Shown here in pieces: positions 26,598 to 35,295 of a DNA stretch of 64,000 nt. Origin of the DNA: Cellulomonas xiejunii (GTDB lineage Bacteria > Actinomycetota > Actinomycetes > Actinomycetales > Cellulomonadaceae); contig NZ_CP101987.1 in NCBI RefSeq assembly GCF_024508315.1, forward strand, positions 1,674,001-1,738,000. Reading direction: 5' to 3'. Numbering within the stretch: position 1 is the stretch's first letter; each line of letters opens with the position of its first letter. The notes beneath the pieces are model-generated. The model made no database searches. It was not told the origin of the DNA and worked only from the letters and a program-made list of their open reading frames with translations. A program made the position numbers and the translations under genes.

Positions 26598-27797
26598 TCA
26601 GTCGAGCAGCCGCAGGCGCAACGACTCCGGGCGCCCCGCCAGGACGTCCACGACGTCGGTCGGGACGGGGGACGAGACGTCCGTGACGACGTAGCCGAGC
26701 TCACCGCGCGTCGCGAGGAGCTGGCCCTCGATGTTGACGCCGTGCTCGGCCAGGGTGGCGTTGATCGTCGCGAGCACGCCCGGGACGTTGCGGTGCAGGT
26801 AGGCGACGCGGTGCGCGTCAGGCCGCTGGTCGAGCGCCAGGTTCGGCAGGTTGACCGACAGGTTGGTCGAGCCGGTGGTGAGGTAGTCGCGGACCTTGTT
26901 CGCGACGAACTGACCGATCGCCTCCTGTGCCTCCTCGGTCGAGCCGCCCGTGTGGGGTGTGAGGATGACGTTCGGCAGTCCCCGCAGCTCCGACTCGAAC
27001 GCGTCGCCCTTGCGCTTGGGCTCGACCGGGAACACGTCGACCGCGGCACCGGCGACGTGTCCCGAGAGGATCGCGTCCCGCAGCGCCGCGTAGTCGACGA
27101 CGAAGCCGCGCGAGAGGTTGAGGAAGATCGAGCCGGGCCGCATGCGCGCGATCTGCTTGGCTCCGAACATGCCGGCGTTGCCCGCCCGGCCGTCGACGTG
27201 CAGCGTGACGACGTCCGCGGTCTCGAGCAGCTCGTCGAGCGTGTTCATGCGCCGGGCGTTGCCCAGGGCCAGCTTCTCCGCGGAGTCGTAGAAGACGACG
27301 GACATGCCGAGGTTCTCGGCGAGGACCGACAGCTGCGTTCCGATGTTGCCGTAGCCGATGATGCCGAGCGTGCGTCCGCGGACCTCGTGCGCACCCGTCG
27401 CGGACTTGTTCCACACACCCGCGTGCATCTCCTTGTCGAACACCGTCAGACGGCGGGTCAGGGAGATGATGTCGGCGATCGCGATCTCGACCACCGACCG
27501 GGTGTTCGAGAACGGGGCGTTGAAGACCGCGATGCCCTGGCTCGCGGCGGCGTGCAGGTCGATCTGGTTGGTGCCGATGCAGAACGCGCCCACGGCCTCG
27601 AGGTCGGGCGCTGCGGCCAGGACGTCGGCCGGCACGTTGGTCTTGGACCGGATGCCCAGCACCTGGACGCCGGCGAGCGCCTCGACGAGCTCGGACTCGT
27701 CGAGCGCGCCGGTGCGCGTCACGACGTCGAAGCCGGCGGTCTCCAGGATCGTCCGGGCGTGCGGGTGCAGGTTCTCGAGGAGCAGGGCGGTAGGCAC
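26598..27797 (-). CDS. serA: D-3-phosphoglycerate dehydrogenase (short ACT type)
   Basis: SerA (399 residues) oxidises 3-phosphoglycerate, the first step of serine synthesis. The NAD-binding motif G-I-I-G-Y-G-N-I-G is near residue 150, F-I-L/N-L-S-R-G lies in the lid, and T-P-H-T-G-G-S-T-E-E-A-Q carries the catalytic histidine. A C-terminal ACT domain (about 325-399) reads P-G-V-L-A-T-I-N. This is the E. coli-like length of about 400 residues, not the about 530-residue form common in actinobacteria such as Mycobacterium. The GTG at 27797 gives M-P-T-A-L-L-L-E-N. Confidence 0.92.
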   Translation of the reverse strand: MPTALLLENLHPHARTILETAGFDVVTRTGALDESELVEALAGVQVLGIRSKTNVPADVLAAAPDLEAVGAFCIGTNQIDLHAAASQGIAVFNAPFSNTRSVVEIAIADIISLTRRLTVFDKEMHAGVWNKSATGAHEVRGRTLGIIGYGNIGTQLSVLAENLGMSVVFYDSAEKLALGNARRMNTLDELLETADVVTLHVDGRAGNAGMFGAKQIARMRPGSIFLNLSRGFVVDYAALRDAILSGHVAGAAVDVFPVEPKRKGDAFESELRGLPNVILTPHTGGSTEEAQEAIGQFVANKVRDYLTTGSTNLSVNLPNLALDQRPDAHRVAYLHRNVPGVLATINATLAEHGVNIEGQLLATRGELGYVVTDVSSPVPTDVVDVLAGRPESLRLRLLD

Positions 27798-27854
27798 GCC
27801 CCATGGTGCTCCCGTCCCGTGCCGTGGACCAAAGTCGTCCCGAAGGACGGACGA

Positions 27855-27890
27855 GACCGCCCAGGGTCGCAGCAGCGGTCCCGGGCGGTC
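27855..27890 (-). terminator. Hairpin between serA and cotH
   Basis: GACCGCCC (27855-27862) pairs with GGGCGGTC (27883-27890), with further partial pairing inside. It lies just past the end of cotH on the minus strand and is a likely terminator for that operon. Confidence 0.5.
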
Positions 27891-27906
27891 CCCTCCGGCC
27901 GGGTCG

Positions 27907-30003
27907 TCAGGCGGCTGTGCAGGTCAGCGTGGGGCTGCCGCCCGTCCCCGACCCGATGAACCCGAACGTGGTGGACGCGCGGGGGCCGAGCGCCCCGTTC
28001 CACGCCACGTTGCGTGCCGTCAGCGTCGTCCCGGTGCCGGTGAGCGACGCGTTCCACGACTGGTTGACACCGACGCCCGCGGGCAGGCCGAGCGTGACGG
28101 TCCAGGCGGTGAGCGCCGTCGCACCGGCCGTGACGGTGACCTCACCCTGGAAGCCGCCGGGCCACGACGAGACCGCCCGGTAGGTCGCGGTGCAGGCCTG
28201 GCCCGGCGCGGCCGTGGGTGTCGGTGACGCGCTCGGGGTCGGTGACGCGCTCGGGGTGGGTGACGCGGTGGGCGTGGGTGAGGCGCTCGCGGTCGGCGTC
28301 GCGGTGACGGTGGGTGACGCCGTCGGGGTCGGGGAGCTCGTCGGCGTGGGGACCGGGTCGGTCGGTCCACCCCAGGCCGCGGCCGTGTCGAGCCAGGCGG
28401 CGCGTCGCAGCATCCAGTCCTGCATGGACGACACCTGCCCGCTCCAGGAGCCGGCGGTGGGCGTGATGAACGGCCCGATCATCTGGGTCGACAGGTTGGG
28501 GTAGCGCTGGAAGTTGCGTGCGGCCGCACCGGACAACGGGGCCGTGAGCGTCGACACGCGCGAGCGCAGCGACGCGTCGGTCAGCGGTCCGCGACGCAGC
28601 TCCTGCCACCGCACCTTGACCCGGTTGACGAACGTCGGGTCGCTCATGAGCACCGTGAACCAGTCGGTCGGGGGGTTCTGGCGCGTCTGCTGGTACTGCC
28701 AGCCGGACACCTGGTCGTTCTGGAAGTACCCGCCCACCCCGAGCGTGAGGTCGAAGTCCCAGAGCGGCCCGGCGGTCAGCAGACCGCCGCGGTCCTTGTA
28801 GAAGTACTGGCTGCGGTAGTAGGCGTCCATGTCGCGGCTGAGCTCGTTGACGATCACCAGGTCGACGAACGAGTCGACGTCGATCAGCGACGGGTACCCC
28901 GTCGTCGGGTCGGCGCTGTTCGGCGAGTGGATCGCGTCGTTCACCCGGCCGACGTACGTGGCGATGTAGTCCAGCTGGGCGGGCTCGAGGTCGTCGGGGT
29001 CGTGGACCTCCAGGTCCGTCCAGCACCTCGACGTGCCCTTGCACGGCACCAGGGGCTGCTCGGACGCGAGCCACTCGAACTTGATGATGTAGCCGCCCTC
29101 GACCTTCGGAGGCGTCACGTCCTCGGGGTCGAGCTTCTTGAGGTCCAGCCGGTTCTTCTGGTTCTTGATGGTCTCCTCGAGCATGTACACGCCGCGGTAG
29201 TCGTTCGCGGCGAGGGGCTGGGCGTCGTCGTTCACGTACACCTCGACCAGCCGGTAGCGCGGTGCGTGCAGCCCCATCTCGCGCCCGAGGTCGAGCATGA
29301 GCGCCTCGCGCACCAGCGACTTGTCGGCGAACGGCCCGCGCAGCACCCAGTCGGACTCGGCCGGCATGCCGAAGAAGGGCAGGTCGTTGTCGTCGCCGGC
29401 GTTGTCCCACAGCTCGAGGCGGTACGGCTTCTTGTCGAACATGCGGCTGGACTGCCCGCGCAGCCGGTAACCGGCCCGCGTGACGAGCGCCGGGTCCGCC
29501 GTCAGGGTGGTGGAGCCGCCCTGCGGCTGCAGCTCGATGACGGCGGACCCGTGGTAGTCGTCGCCGACGGCGCCCTTGCCGAAGGAGTCGAGCACCAGCA
29601 CCGGCAGGTCGTGGCTCGTCGTGACGTTCGTCGCGACGTACTGCGCGGACCCCGGCTCGCCGGTGGCGGTGCCCCCGACGAACGCCTGGGCCCGCACCTC
29701 GGTGCTGCGGGACAGGCTCAGCGGCCCGGAGGCGACGGGGGAGGACGCGGTGGGCGCCGAGCCGTCCGTCGTGTACCGGACCTGGGCTCCCGTGACCGAC
29801 GTCCCCAGCGTGACCTGCAGCGTCCCGGTGAAGGCCTTGCTCGGTACGGAGAAGGTCACGTCGCCGGCCAGGCCGGTGTCGACGGCCGTCGCCGCGGCTG
29901 CGGGTGCCGGCGTACCGGTGGCGGCCGACGGGGCGAGCAGGGGGATCGCCAGCGCACTGGCCAGCACCCCCGCCGTGAGAGTGCGGACTGTCCGTCGTGA
30001 CAT
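27907..30003 (-). CDS. Secreted CotH kinase with chitobiase-like and CBM2 domains
   Basis: The protein has 698 residues. A signal peptide (about 1-40) is followed by a chitobiase/FN3-like domain (Y-T-T-D-G-S-A-P-T, about 45-115) and a CotH kinase domain (about 135-525). Kinase-region landmarks are Y-R-L-R-G-Q-S-S, D-Y-R-G-V-Y-M-L-E-E-T-I, N-E-L-S-R-D-M-D and the metal-site G-P-L-W-D-F-D-L-T-L-G. A Pro/Thr/Ser/Ala repeat linker (about 550-600) leads to a C-terminal family 2 carbohydrate-binding module with W-x-G-G-F-Q-G-E-V-T-V and N-V-A-W-N-G. It is probably secreted and cellulose-bound. CotH of spores phosphorylates proteins, and the target here is unknown. It is last in the operon after DUF4956 and VTC. 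Confidence 0.88.
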   Translation of the reverse strand: MSRRTVRTLTAGVLASALAIPLLAPSAATGTPAPAAAATAVDTGLAGDVTFSVPSKAFTGTLQVTLGTSVTGAQVRYTTDGSAPTASSPVASGPLSLSRSTEVRAQAFVGGTATGEPGSAQYVATNVTTSHDLPVLVLDSFGKGAVGDDYHGSAVIELQPQGGSTTLTADPALVTRAGYRLRGQSSRMFDKKPYRLELWDNAGDDNDLPFFGMPAESDWVLRGPFADKSLVREALMLDLGREMGLHAPRYRLVEVYVNDDAQPLAANDYRGVYMLEETIKNQKNRLDLKKLDPEDVTPPKVEGGYIIKFEWLASEQPLVPCKGTSRCWTDLEVHDPDDLEPAQLDYIATYVGRVNDAIHSPNSADPTTGYPSLIDVDSFVDLVIVNELSRDMDAYYRSQYFYKDRGGLLTAGPLWDFDLTLGVGGYFQNDQVSGWQYQQTRQNPPTDWFTVLMSDPTFVNRVKVRWQELRRGPLTDASLRSRVSTLTAPLSGAAARNFQRYPNLSTQMIGPFITPTAGSWSGQVSSMQDWMLRRAAWLDTAAAWGGPTDPVPTPTSSPTPTASPTVTATPTASASPTPTASPTPSASPTPSASPTPTAAPGQACTATYRAVSSWPGGFQGEVTVTAGATALTAWTVTLGLPAGVGVNQSWNASLTGTGTTLTARNVAWNGALGPRASTTFGFIGSGTGGSPTLTCTAA
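28200..28350 (-). repeat. Tandem codon repeats encoding the CotH Pro/Thr linker
   Basis: Roughly 18-base units, read on the plus strand as GGTGACGCGCTCGGGGTC and variants, repeat about eight times. They encode the (S/A)-P-T-P-(T/S)-A linker before the CBM2 domain. Such linkers are typical of actinobacterial cellulases and are prone to length change. Confidence 0.8.
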
Positions 30004-30026
30004 CGTCGTCTCCTCGGTGGGGTGCG

Positions 30027-30833
30027 TCAGCTGTGCGCGTACGCCTCGACGGCGTCCATGCTGTACGGCAGGAGGTGGCGGCGCAGCGTGCGCCGCCACC
30101 GGGTTGCGGGCAGCTCGGGCCGCAGGGCGGCCAGGCCCGTCGCGTACTTCGAGATGCTCAGCGGGCGGTGACCGTGCGCCCACAGCAGGCGGTCGGCGGC
30201 GGACGCCGTCGAGCCCGTCTTCGTCTCGACGACCGCGAGCCCCTGCAGCCGCAGGGGTCGGTTCCCGTCGTGCCAGAGCAGGTCGACGTCGACCGTCAGC
30301 CGGCTGTCGGAGTCCGGCAGGAGGATCGTGGCCCGTCGGTACCGGGTCATGAGAGTCGGCACCCAGGACATCGACTCGGCCCTCGCGATGCCGTGCGCCG
30401 CGAGGGTCGCGGTCACGAACGGCGACGCGGGGTCGACCGTGGTGCGGGCGTCGAGCAGGTGGGGCACCCGGTCCTTGATCGTCGTGCCGCGTGCTCCCCG
30501 GGTCTTCACCTCGATCCAGCACTGCGCCGAGTCCACGTAGGTGCGGGTGCGGACCTTGAAGCGCCGTCGCCGTCGGTGGGCCGCGAGGTGGTAGGCGAGG
30601 AGGTCGGGCGTGTCGAAGTACACGGACTCGTACTCGAACAGGCGCCGCGAGGCGATCTCCAGCACCTGCGCGTCGCGTGGGAGGGTGCGGACGAGGGAGC
30701 CGACGTCGTCGAGGGGCACCAGGTACTTGCGGTCGACGCGCGTCAGCAGCTCCGCGCGTTCGACCAGCTCCTCGAGGCCCACGGGGACGAGCCGGGCGAC
30801 GGGGTCCTCGAGCAGGTCGCTCCCTGCCGTCAC
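30027..30833 (-). CDS. VTC-domain polyphosphate polymerase
   Basis: The 268-residue protein is a stand-alone VTC catalytic domain of the CYTH/triphosphate-tunnel fold, which makes polyphosphate from ATP in eukaryotic VTC4. Tunnel residues are visible: R-V-D-R-K-Y-L-V-P near residue 33, Y-E-S-V-Y-F-D-T, R-R-F-K-V-R-T-R-T-Y, I-E-V-K-T-R, M-T-R-Y-R-R and V-V-E-T-K-T-G, ending with I-S-K-Y. The GTG at 30833 overlaps the DUF4956 stop by 4 bases. The next gene, cotH, starts 23 bases after its end. A PhoP-type box in the operon promoter fits phosphate control. Confidence 0.88.
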   Translation of the reverse strand: MTAGSDLLEDPVARLVPVGLEELVERAELLTRVDRKYLVPLDDVGSLVRTLPRDAQVLEIASRRLFEYESVYFDTPDLLAYHLAAHRRRRRFKVRTRTYVDSAQCWIEVKTRGARGTTIKDRVPHLLDARTTVDPASPFVTATLAAHGIARAESMSWVPTLMTRYRRATILLPDSDSRLTVDVDLLWHDGNRPLRLQGLAVVETKTGSTASAADRLLWAHGHRPLSISKYATGLAALRPELPATRWRRTLRRHLLPYSMDAVEAYAHS

Positions 30834-31444
30834 GAGGCGGCTCCCGTCGTCGAGGCCCGGGCGGTCTCGCGCGGGGTCTGCACGTGCCCGCGCCGACGTG
30901 CGGGCGGCACCGTCTCGTAGCGGACGTCGACCCACGTGGTGTCGTTGACGAGGTCCACGCGCTGCACGGCCACGTGGTGGACGCGCGCGCCCAGCATGCC
31001 CTCGAGACGGGCCACCAGCGCGACGCGGTCCAGCACGGCGCCGTCGAGCACGAGCTCCTGGCGCTGGTGGCGCCGCATGACGCGGGGATGGTCGGCGACG
31101 AGCACCGCGACCAGCAGGAGGGCCATGAAGGCGAGCGAGTGCCACAGCACCGGTCCCGGCAGCGCTCCCAGGATGCCGAGCGCGAGCGCGGCGAAGTAGT
31201 AGGCGACCTCGCGCTGGTCGATCTCCGTCGAGCGCAGCCGGATGATCGACAGGACGCCGAACAGCCCGAGGCCGAGACCCGCGCCGATCGTCGCGGAACC
31301 CAGCGTCGAGGCGACGGCGAGCACGCCGACGTTCACGCCGAGGAACGCGACGACGAGGTCCCGGCGGCGGTGCCGGCGGAAGTAGGTCCACGTCAGCAGG
31401 GCGATGCCGGCGACGTCCGCGCCGATGAGCACGAGCTGGTCCAT
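30830..31444 (-). CDS. DUF4956 membrane protein
   Basis: The 204-residue protein has about four membrane helices in the first 120 residues, with the DUF4956 signature G-L-F-G-V-L-S-I-I-R-L-R-S-T-E-I-D-Q-R-E-V-A-Y-Y-F, and a cytosolic C-terminal domain. DUF4956 genes commonly sit beside bacterial VTC genes. The helix set may serve as the membrane partner of the polymerase, as VTC1-type helices do in yeast, but that is inference. The ATG at 31444 follows AGGGGGATC. It is the first gene of the operon. Confidence 0.85.
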   Translation of the reverse strand: MDQLVLIGADVAGIALLTWTYFRRHRRRDLVVAFLGVNVGVLAVASTLGSATIGAGLGLGLFGVLSIIRLRSTEIDQREVAYYFAALALGILGALPGPVLWHSLAFMALLLVAVLVADHPRVMRRHQRQELVLDGAVLDRVALVARLEGMLGARVHHVAVQRVDLVNDTTWVDVRYETVPPARRRGHVQTPRETARASTTGAAS

Positions 31445-31484
31445 GTGCGGTGATCCCCCTGGTGACTCCTGCGCGGTCGTGTCA

Positions 31485-31506
31485 CCCCGGTGAACGCCGG
31501 GTGAAC
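31485..31506 (-). promoter_or_regulatory. Candidate Pho box (two 11-base direct repeats)
   Basis: On the minus strand GTTCACCCGGC then GTTCACCGGGG, back to back. The actinobacterial PhoP direct-repeat unit defined in Streptomyces is G(G/T)TCAYYYR(G/C)G. The first unit matches 10 of 11 positions and the second matches 9 or 10. It lies 41-62 bases before the DUF4956 start codon, where an activator would sit. Confidence 0.7.
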
Positions 31507-31533
31507 GCCCGGGGCAGGGCAGGACCATGGGGT

Positions 31534-31568
31534 CGTCGGCGCGCCGACGTCAATCGGGCTAAACGTTT
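31534..31568. promoter_or_regulatory. Palindromes upstream of the DUF4956 operon
   Basis: CGTCGGCGCGCCGACG (31534-31549) is a perfect 16-base palindrome. AAACGTTT (31561-31568), inside GGCTAAACGTTTGCC, resembles the core of LacI-family operators. A possible minus-strand -35, TTGACG, lies at 31553-31548. Regulators are unknown. Confidence 0.4.
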
Positions 31569-31600
31569 GCCATGACGATGTGACGATAAGCCGTGACCGC

Positions 31601-31635
31601 CCTCGTGAGACGTCCTGGACGGACGTCTCACGAGG
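31601..31635 (-). terminator. Terminator of the helicase gene
   Basis: A perfect 15-base stem (CCTCGTGAGACGTCC, 31601-31615; GGACGTCTCACGAGG, 31621-31635) with a 5-base loop. The helicase stop codon lies inside the stem. Confidence 0.8.
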
Positions 31636-33889
31636 GGTCGACGAAGCCCTCGGGGAGGTCCCGGGCGTGCAGCACGTGCAGGGCGTGCGTCGGTCGGGTC
31701 ATCGCGACGTAGAGGTCGCCGGCGGAGGCCGCCAGCACCTGCGCCGGCTCGACGAGCACCACGACGTCGAACTCGAGGCCCTTCGACTGCGCGGGCGTGA
31801 GGACGACGAGGGGGGCCTGCAGGTCGACCACGTCACCCACCGGGACGGCGCGTCCCGCGGCTGCCAGGGCGGCTCGGACCTGGGCAGCCTGGTCCGCGGT
31901 CGCCACGACCGCGACACGTCCCGCGCCCGCGGCGTCCGCGACCTCGACCGCCAACCTGTCGGCGGCCCTGGCCGCGGCCGTGGCGAGCTGCTCCGCGTCG
32001 GTCACGCGCTCGAAGGTCAGGGCGTCGGGGACGTCCCGCGCCGACGTCTGCGGGCTCACGGGGAGCCCGGCGGCCAGGGCGACGCGTCGGGCAGCGGCCG
32101 CGACGACCGCAGGGGTCCGGTAGTTCACCGTCAGCTCGGCCATCCGCCACGAACCGCGCAGCAGCGGGTCGAGCATGGCCGCCCAGTCGTGGGTGCCGCC
32201 CGGCGCGGACGTCTGCGCCACGTCTCCCACGATCGTCAGGGACCGGGTGGGCACCCGTCGCAGTAGCGCGCGCCACGCCATCGAGGACAGCTCCTGCGCC
32301 TCGTCCACGACCACGTGGCCGTAGGTCCACGTCCGGTCCGCCGCCGCGCGCTCCGCGGTGGTCAGCGACGGGCCGGTGCTCGCGAAACGACCGGCGAGCG
32401 CCTCGGCCGACACCAGGTCGCCGGCGCCCGTCGAGCGCAGCACCTGGCGGGCGTACTCGACCTCGGCGGCCTGGCGCTCCGCGTCCGCGCGGGCCTGTGC
32501 ACGGGCCGCCTGGTCGTCCTCACCGAGCAGCTCCGCAGCCTCGTCGAGCAGCGGCACGTCCGCCGGCGTCCACGGTGCGTCGGCCGGCCGGGCCAGCGCG
32601 GCCCGCTCGTCCGCGGACAGCTGGGGTGCCGCGGCCTCCAGGCGGTGCGGCTTGGTCCACAGGTCCGTGAGGAGCCCCTGCGGCGTCAACGGCATCCACG
32701 CGAGGTTCAGGGCGATGCGGATCTCGCGGGTCGTCCGCAGGTCCTCGATGATCTCCGCGCGGTCCTCGGGCGGCACGTCCCACCCGAGCTGCTGGACGTA
32801 CTGCTCGGCGAGCCGGGCGAGCATGTCGCGGACGAACGTCACGCGCGCCTGGTTGTGCGGACGGTTCTGGCGGCGTGCCCGGGCGATCGCGGCGGCGACG
32901 TCCTGGGGGCGCACGACGACCGTCCGCCCGTCGACACGGACGCGCGTGGCGCGCTGCGGGACGCGCTGACGCTGCCGGACCGCACGCCGGACGACGCTCG
33001 CCATGACGGCGCTGCCCTTGAGGCGCGCGACCTCGGCCGGCTCCGTCCCGCGCGCCTCGACGCCCGGGTAGAGGTCGGCGATCGTCGCGGTGACGACGCC
33101 GGTCTCGCCCAGGGACGGCAGCACCTGGTCGATGTAGCGCAGGAAGGTGCGCGTCGGCCCGACCATGAGCACGCCGGAACGTTCCAGGAGCCGGCGGTGC
33201 GCGTAGAGCAGGTACGCTGCGCGGTGCAGCGCCACGGCGGTCTTGCCGGTGCCAGGCCCGCCCTGCACGACGAGCGCGCCCGTCAGCGGCGAGCGGATGA
33301 CCGCGTCCTGCTCGGCCTGGATCGTCGCGACGATGTCGCCCATCCGGCCGGTGCGTGCGGCGCCCAGCGCGGCCAGCAGCGCACCCTCGCCCGAGGCCCC
33401 GGCCAGCGACGCCGGGTCGATGCCGGCCTCGGCGAGCGCGTCGAGGTCGAGCACGTCGTCCTCGAGGCCCGTCACACGTCGACCCGCGGTGACCAGGTGG
33501 CGGCGTCGCACGACACCGTCGGGGTGCGCAGCCGTCGCCCGGTAGAACGCCTGGGCGGCAGGGGCGCGCCAGTCGGTGAGCAACGACGTCTGCTCCTCGT
33601 CGTTCAGCCCGATGCGCCCGATGTACCGGCACTCGCCGTCCCGCAGGTCGAGGCGCCCGAACGCCAGACGGTCCTCCACCGACTCCAGCTGCGCGAGCCT
33701 GTCCTCGTACAGCGTCGCGAAGGCGTCGCGCTCGGAGCGGTTCTGGGGCGAGCCCGACGGTCCGGCGCGTCGCACGGCCGCGAGGCGTCGGCGTGACTGC
33801 TCGCGGAGCTCGTCGAGACGTCGGTACAGCCCGTCGACGACCTGCTGCTCGCCCTTGAGCTCGCTGTCGATCGATGCCACCGCCCGCAC
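31628..33889 (-). CDS. HelR/HelD-type UvrD-like helicase
   Basis: The 753-residue superfamily 1 ATPase has an N-terminal coiled coil (about 5-75), then Y-I-G-R-I-G-L, W-R-A-P, Walker A G-G-P-G-T-G-K-T-A-V near residue 213, DEAQ box V-V-V-D-E-A-Q-E-L-S, V-N-Y-R-T-P and the C-terminal V-A-M-T-R-P-T. This layout is that of the RNA-polymerase-recycling factors HelD/HelR, not of a repair UvrD. Actinobacterial HelR displaces stalled polymerase and protects it from rifamycins. The GTG at 33889 is chosen, and a GTG three codons later is possible. I found no rifamycin-associated element upstream. Confidence 0.82.
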   Translation of the reverse strand: MRAVASIDSELKGEQQVVDGLYRRLDELREQSRRRLAAVRRAGPSGSPQNRSERDAFATLYEDRLAQLESVEDRLAFGRLDLRDGECRYIGRIGLNDEEQTSLLTDWRAPAAQAFYRATAAHPDGVVRRRHLVTAGRRVTGLEDDVLDLDALAEAGIDPASLAGASGEGALLAALGAARTGRMGDIVATIQAEQDAVIRSPLTGALVVQGGPGTGKTAVALHRAAYLLYAHRRLLERSGVLMVGPTRTFLRYIDQVLPSLGETGVVTATIADLYPGVEARGTEPAEVARLKGSAVMASVVRRAVRQRQRVPQRATRVRVDGRTVVVRPQDVAAAIARARRQNRPHNQARVTFVRDMLARLAEQYVQQLGWDVPPEDRAEIIEDLRTTREIRIALNLAWMPLTPQGLLTDLWTKPHRLEAAAPQLSADERAALARPADAPWTPADVPLLDEAAELLGEDDQAARAQARADAERQAAEVEYARQVLRSTGAGDLVSAEALAGRFASTGPSLTTAERAAADRTWTYGHVVVDEAQELSSMAWRALLRRVPTRSLTIVGDVAQTSAPGGTHDWAAMLDPLLRGSWRMAELTVNYRTPAVVAAAARRVALAAGLPVSPQTSARDVPDALTFERVTDAEQLATAAARAADRLAVEVADAAGAGRVAVVATADQAAQVRAALAAAGRAVPVGDVVDLQAPLVVLTPAQSKGLEFDVVVLVEPAQVLAASAGDLYVAMTRPTHALHVLHARDLPEGFVDPS

Positions 33890-34077
33890 CCCTCCAGGCG
33901 CCGGGTCGCACGCCCGGTCGCGACGCCCCGAACGGTCTCGTGGCGCCCCGCCCTCACGGGCGACCGTCCATTATCCGCCGTCGCCACCCGTGCGTGGCAC
34001 GAAACGACGCGCGCTCAGCAGTACGTCTCCGAACCGCTCCTGCCTTACAGTGCGTCGACACCGACGAAGGGACGGAC

Positions 34078-35295
34078 GTGCACGGCTCTGAGGCGCCCGA
34101 GAAGGACGTGCAGTCCGGTGCACCCGGCGACGACGGCAAGCCCCTGCGCATCCTCGTGGTCGAGGACGACGAGGGCGACGCGGTGCTCGTGCGCGAGCAC
34201 CTCCAGGACGGCGGCCTGTCGCACGAGACGGTGTGGGTGCGCACGGTGGACGAGGCGTTGATGCACCTCGACGCCGACTGCGTCCTGCTCGACCTGGGCC
34301 TGCCGGACGCGACGGGGCTCGGCGCCCTGCAGCGCGTGCTCGCGGCGGGCGCACCGCCCGTCGTCGTCCTGACGGGACTGACCGGGACGGACGCCGGCAT
34401 CGAGGCCGTTGCCGCGGGGGCGCAGGACTTCCTCGTCAAGAGCGACGTCGAGCCCGGTCTGCTGGCCCGGGCCGTGCGGTACGCCGTGCAGCGCCGTCGT
34501 CTCGACGACACGGGCCGCGCCCTCTACCGGAGCCTCGTCCGCGCAGCGGAGACGACCCGTCTGGAGCGTGCGCTGCTGCCGACGCCGGCCGTGACGGACG
34601 ACCGGCTGGAGGTCCGCGTCGGGTACCGCGCGGGCCGTGACGGGCTGCTCGGCGGCGACTTCTACGACGTCGTGGAACGCCCCGACGGGTCCGTCCTGGC
34701 CATGGTGGGCGACGTGTGCGGCCATGGCCCCGACGCGGCCGCGCTGGGTGCGACCCTGCGCACGGCATGGCGCACGCTGGTGCTCGCCGAGATCCCCGCC
34801 GACGACATCCTCGGCCTGCTCGAGCGTGTCCTGGCGGCGGAGCGCTCGCAGCCGGAGATCTTCACGACGGTCTCGATGCTCGCCGTGCAGCCCGACCGGC
34901 GCCGTGCGGACCTGTACCTGGCGGGGCACCCCGTCCCGCTGCGTCTGGGACCACCCGCGGTCCTGCTCCCCGCCGGTCAGCGGGGGCGGGCCCTCGGCAT
35001 CCCGGTGGGCGGCGGCTGGCCCGCGCAGCGGCTCGACCTCGGCGAGTCCTGGCGCCTGCTGCTCTACACCGACGGGGTTCTCGAGGCCACGGTCGGGGAC
35101 GGGACCAGGCGGCTCGGCAAGGCCGGGCTCCTCGAGGTCGTCGACCGGACGGTGCGCGGAGTGGTCGAGACGGACGGCGACGTCCGGCCCGACGAGGACC
35201 CCGTGCTGGGGCGGATGCTCTCCGGTGTGCGTGCGCTGCACGGCGGAGACCTCGTCGACGACGCGGCCGTCGTGCTGATCGGGTGGGACGGATGA
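34078..35295 (+). CDS. Response regulator with PP2C-type (SpoIIE) phosphatase output
   Basis: The protein has 405 residues. The receiver domain (about 20-145) has V-V-E-D-D and phospho-acceptor D72 in L-L-D-L-G-L-P, with K in F-L-V-K-S. A SpoIIE/RsbU-like serine phosphatase domain (about 165-400) has G-G-D-F-Y-D, G-D-V-C-G-H-G-P-D-A-A-A-L and Y-T-D-G-V-L-E-A. Such proteins dephosphorylate anti-anti-sigma factors. None is encoded nearby. The GTG at 34078 has AAGGGA upstream. The stop overlaps the kinase gene start (ATGA). Confidence 0.88.
   Translation: MHGSEAPEKDVQSGAPGDDGKPLRILVVEDDEGDAVLVREHLQDGGLSHETVWVRTVDEALMHLDADCVLLDLGLPDATGLGALQRVLAAGAPPVVVLTGLTGTDAGIEAVAAGAQDFLVKSDVEPGLLARAVRYAVQRRRLDDTGRALYRSLVRAAETTRLERALLPTPAVTDDRLEVRVGYRAGRDGLLGGDFYDVVERPDGSVLAMVGDVCGHGPDAAALGATLRTAWRTLVLAEIPADDILGLLERVLAAERSQPEIFTTVSMLAVQPDRRRADLYLAGHPVPLRLGPPAVLLPAGQRGRALGIPVGGGWPAQRLDLGESWRLLLYTDGVLEATVGDGTRRLGKAGLLEVVDRTVRGVVETDGDVRPDEDPVLGRMLSGVRALHGGDLVDDAAVVLIGWDG

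Noticed and set aside
28200..28350. CRISPR-like or satellite repeat inside cotH
   Set aside because: The repeats are imperfect, have no spacers and stay in frame, encoding a Pro/Thr/Ser linker typical of CBM-bearing enzymes.
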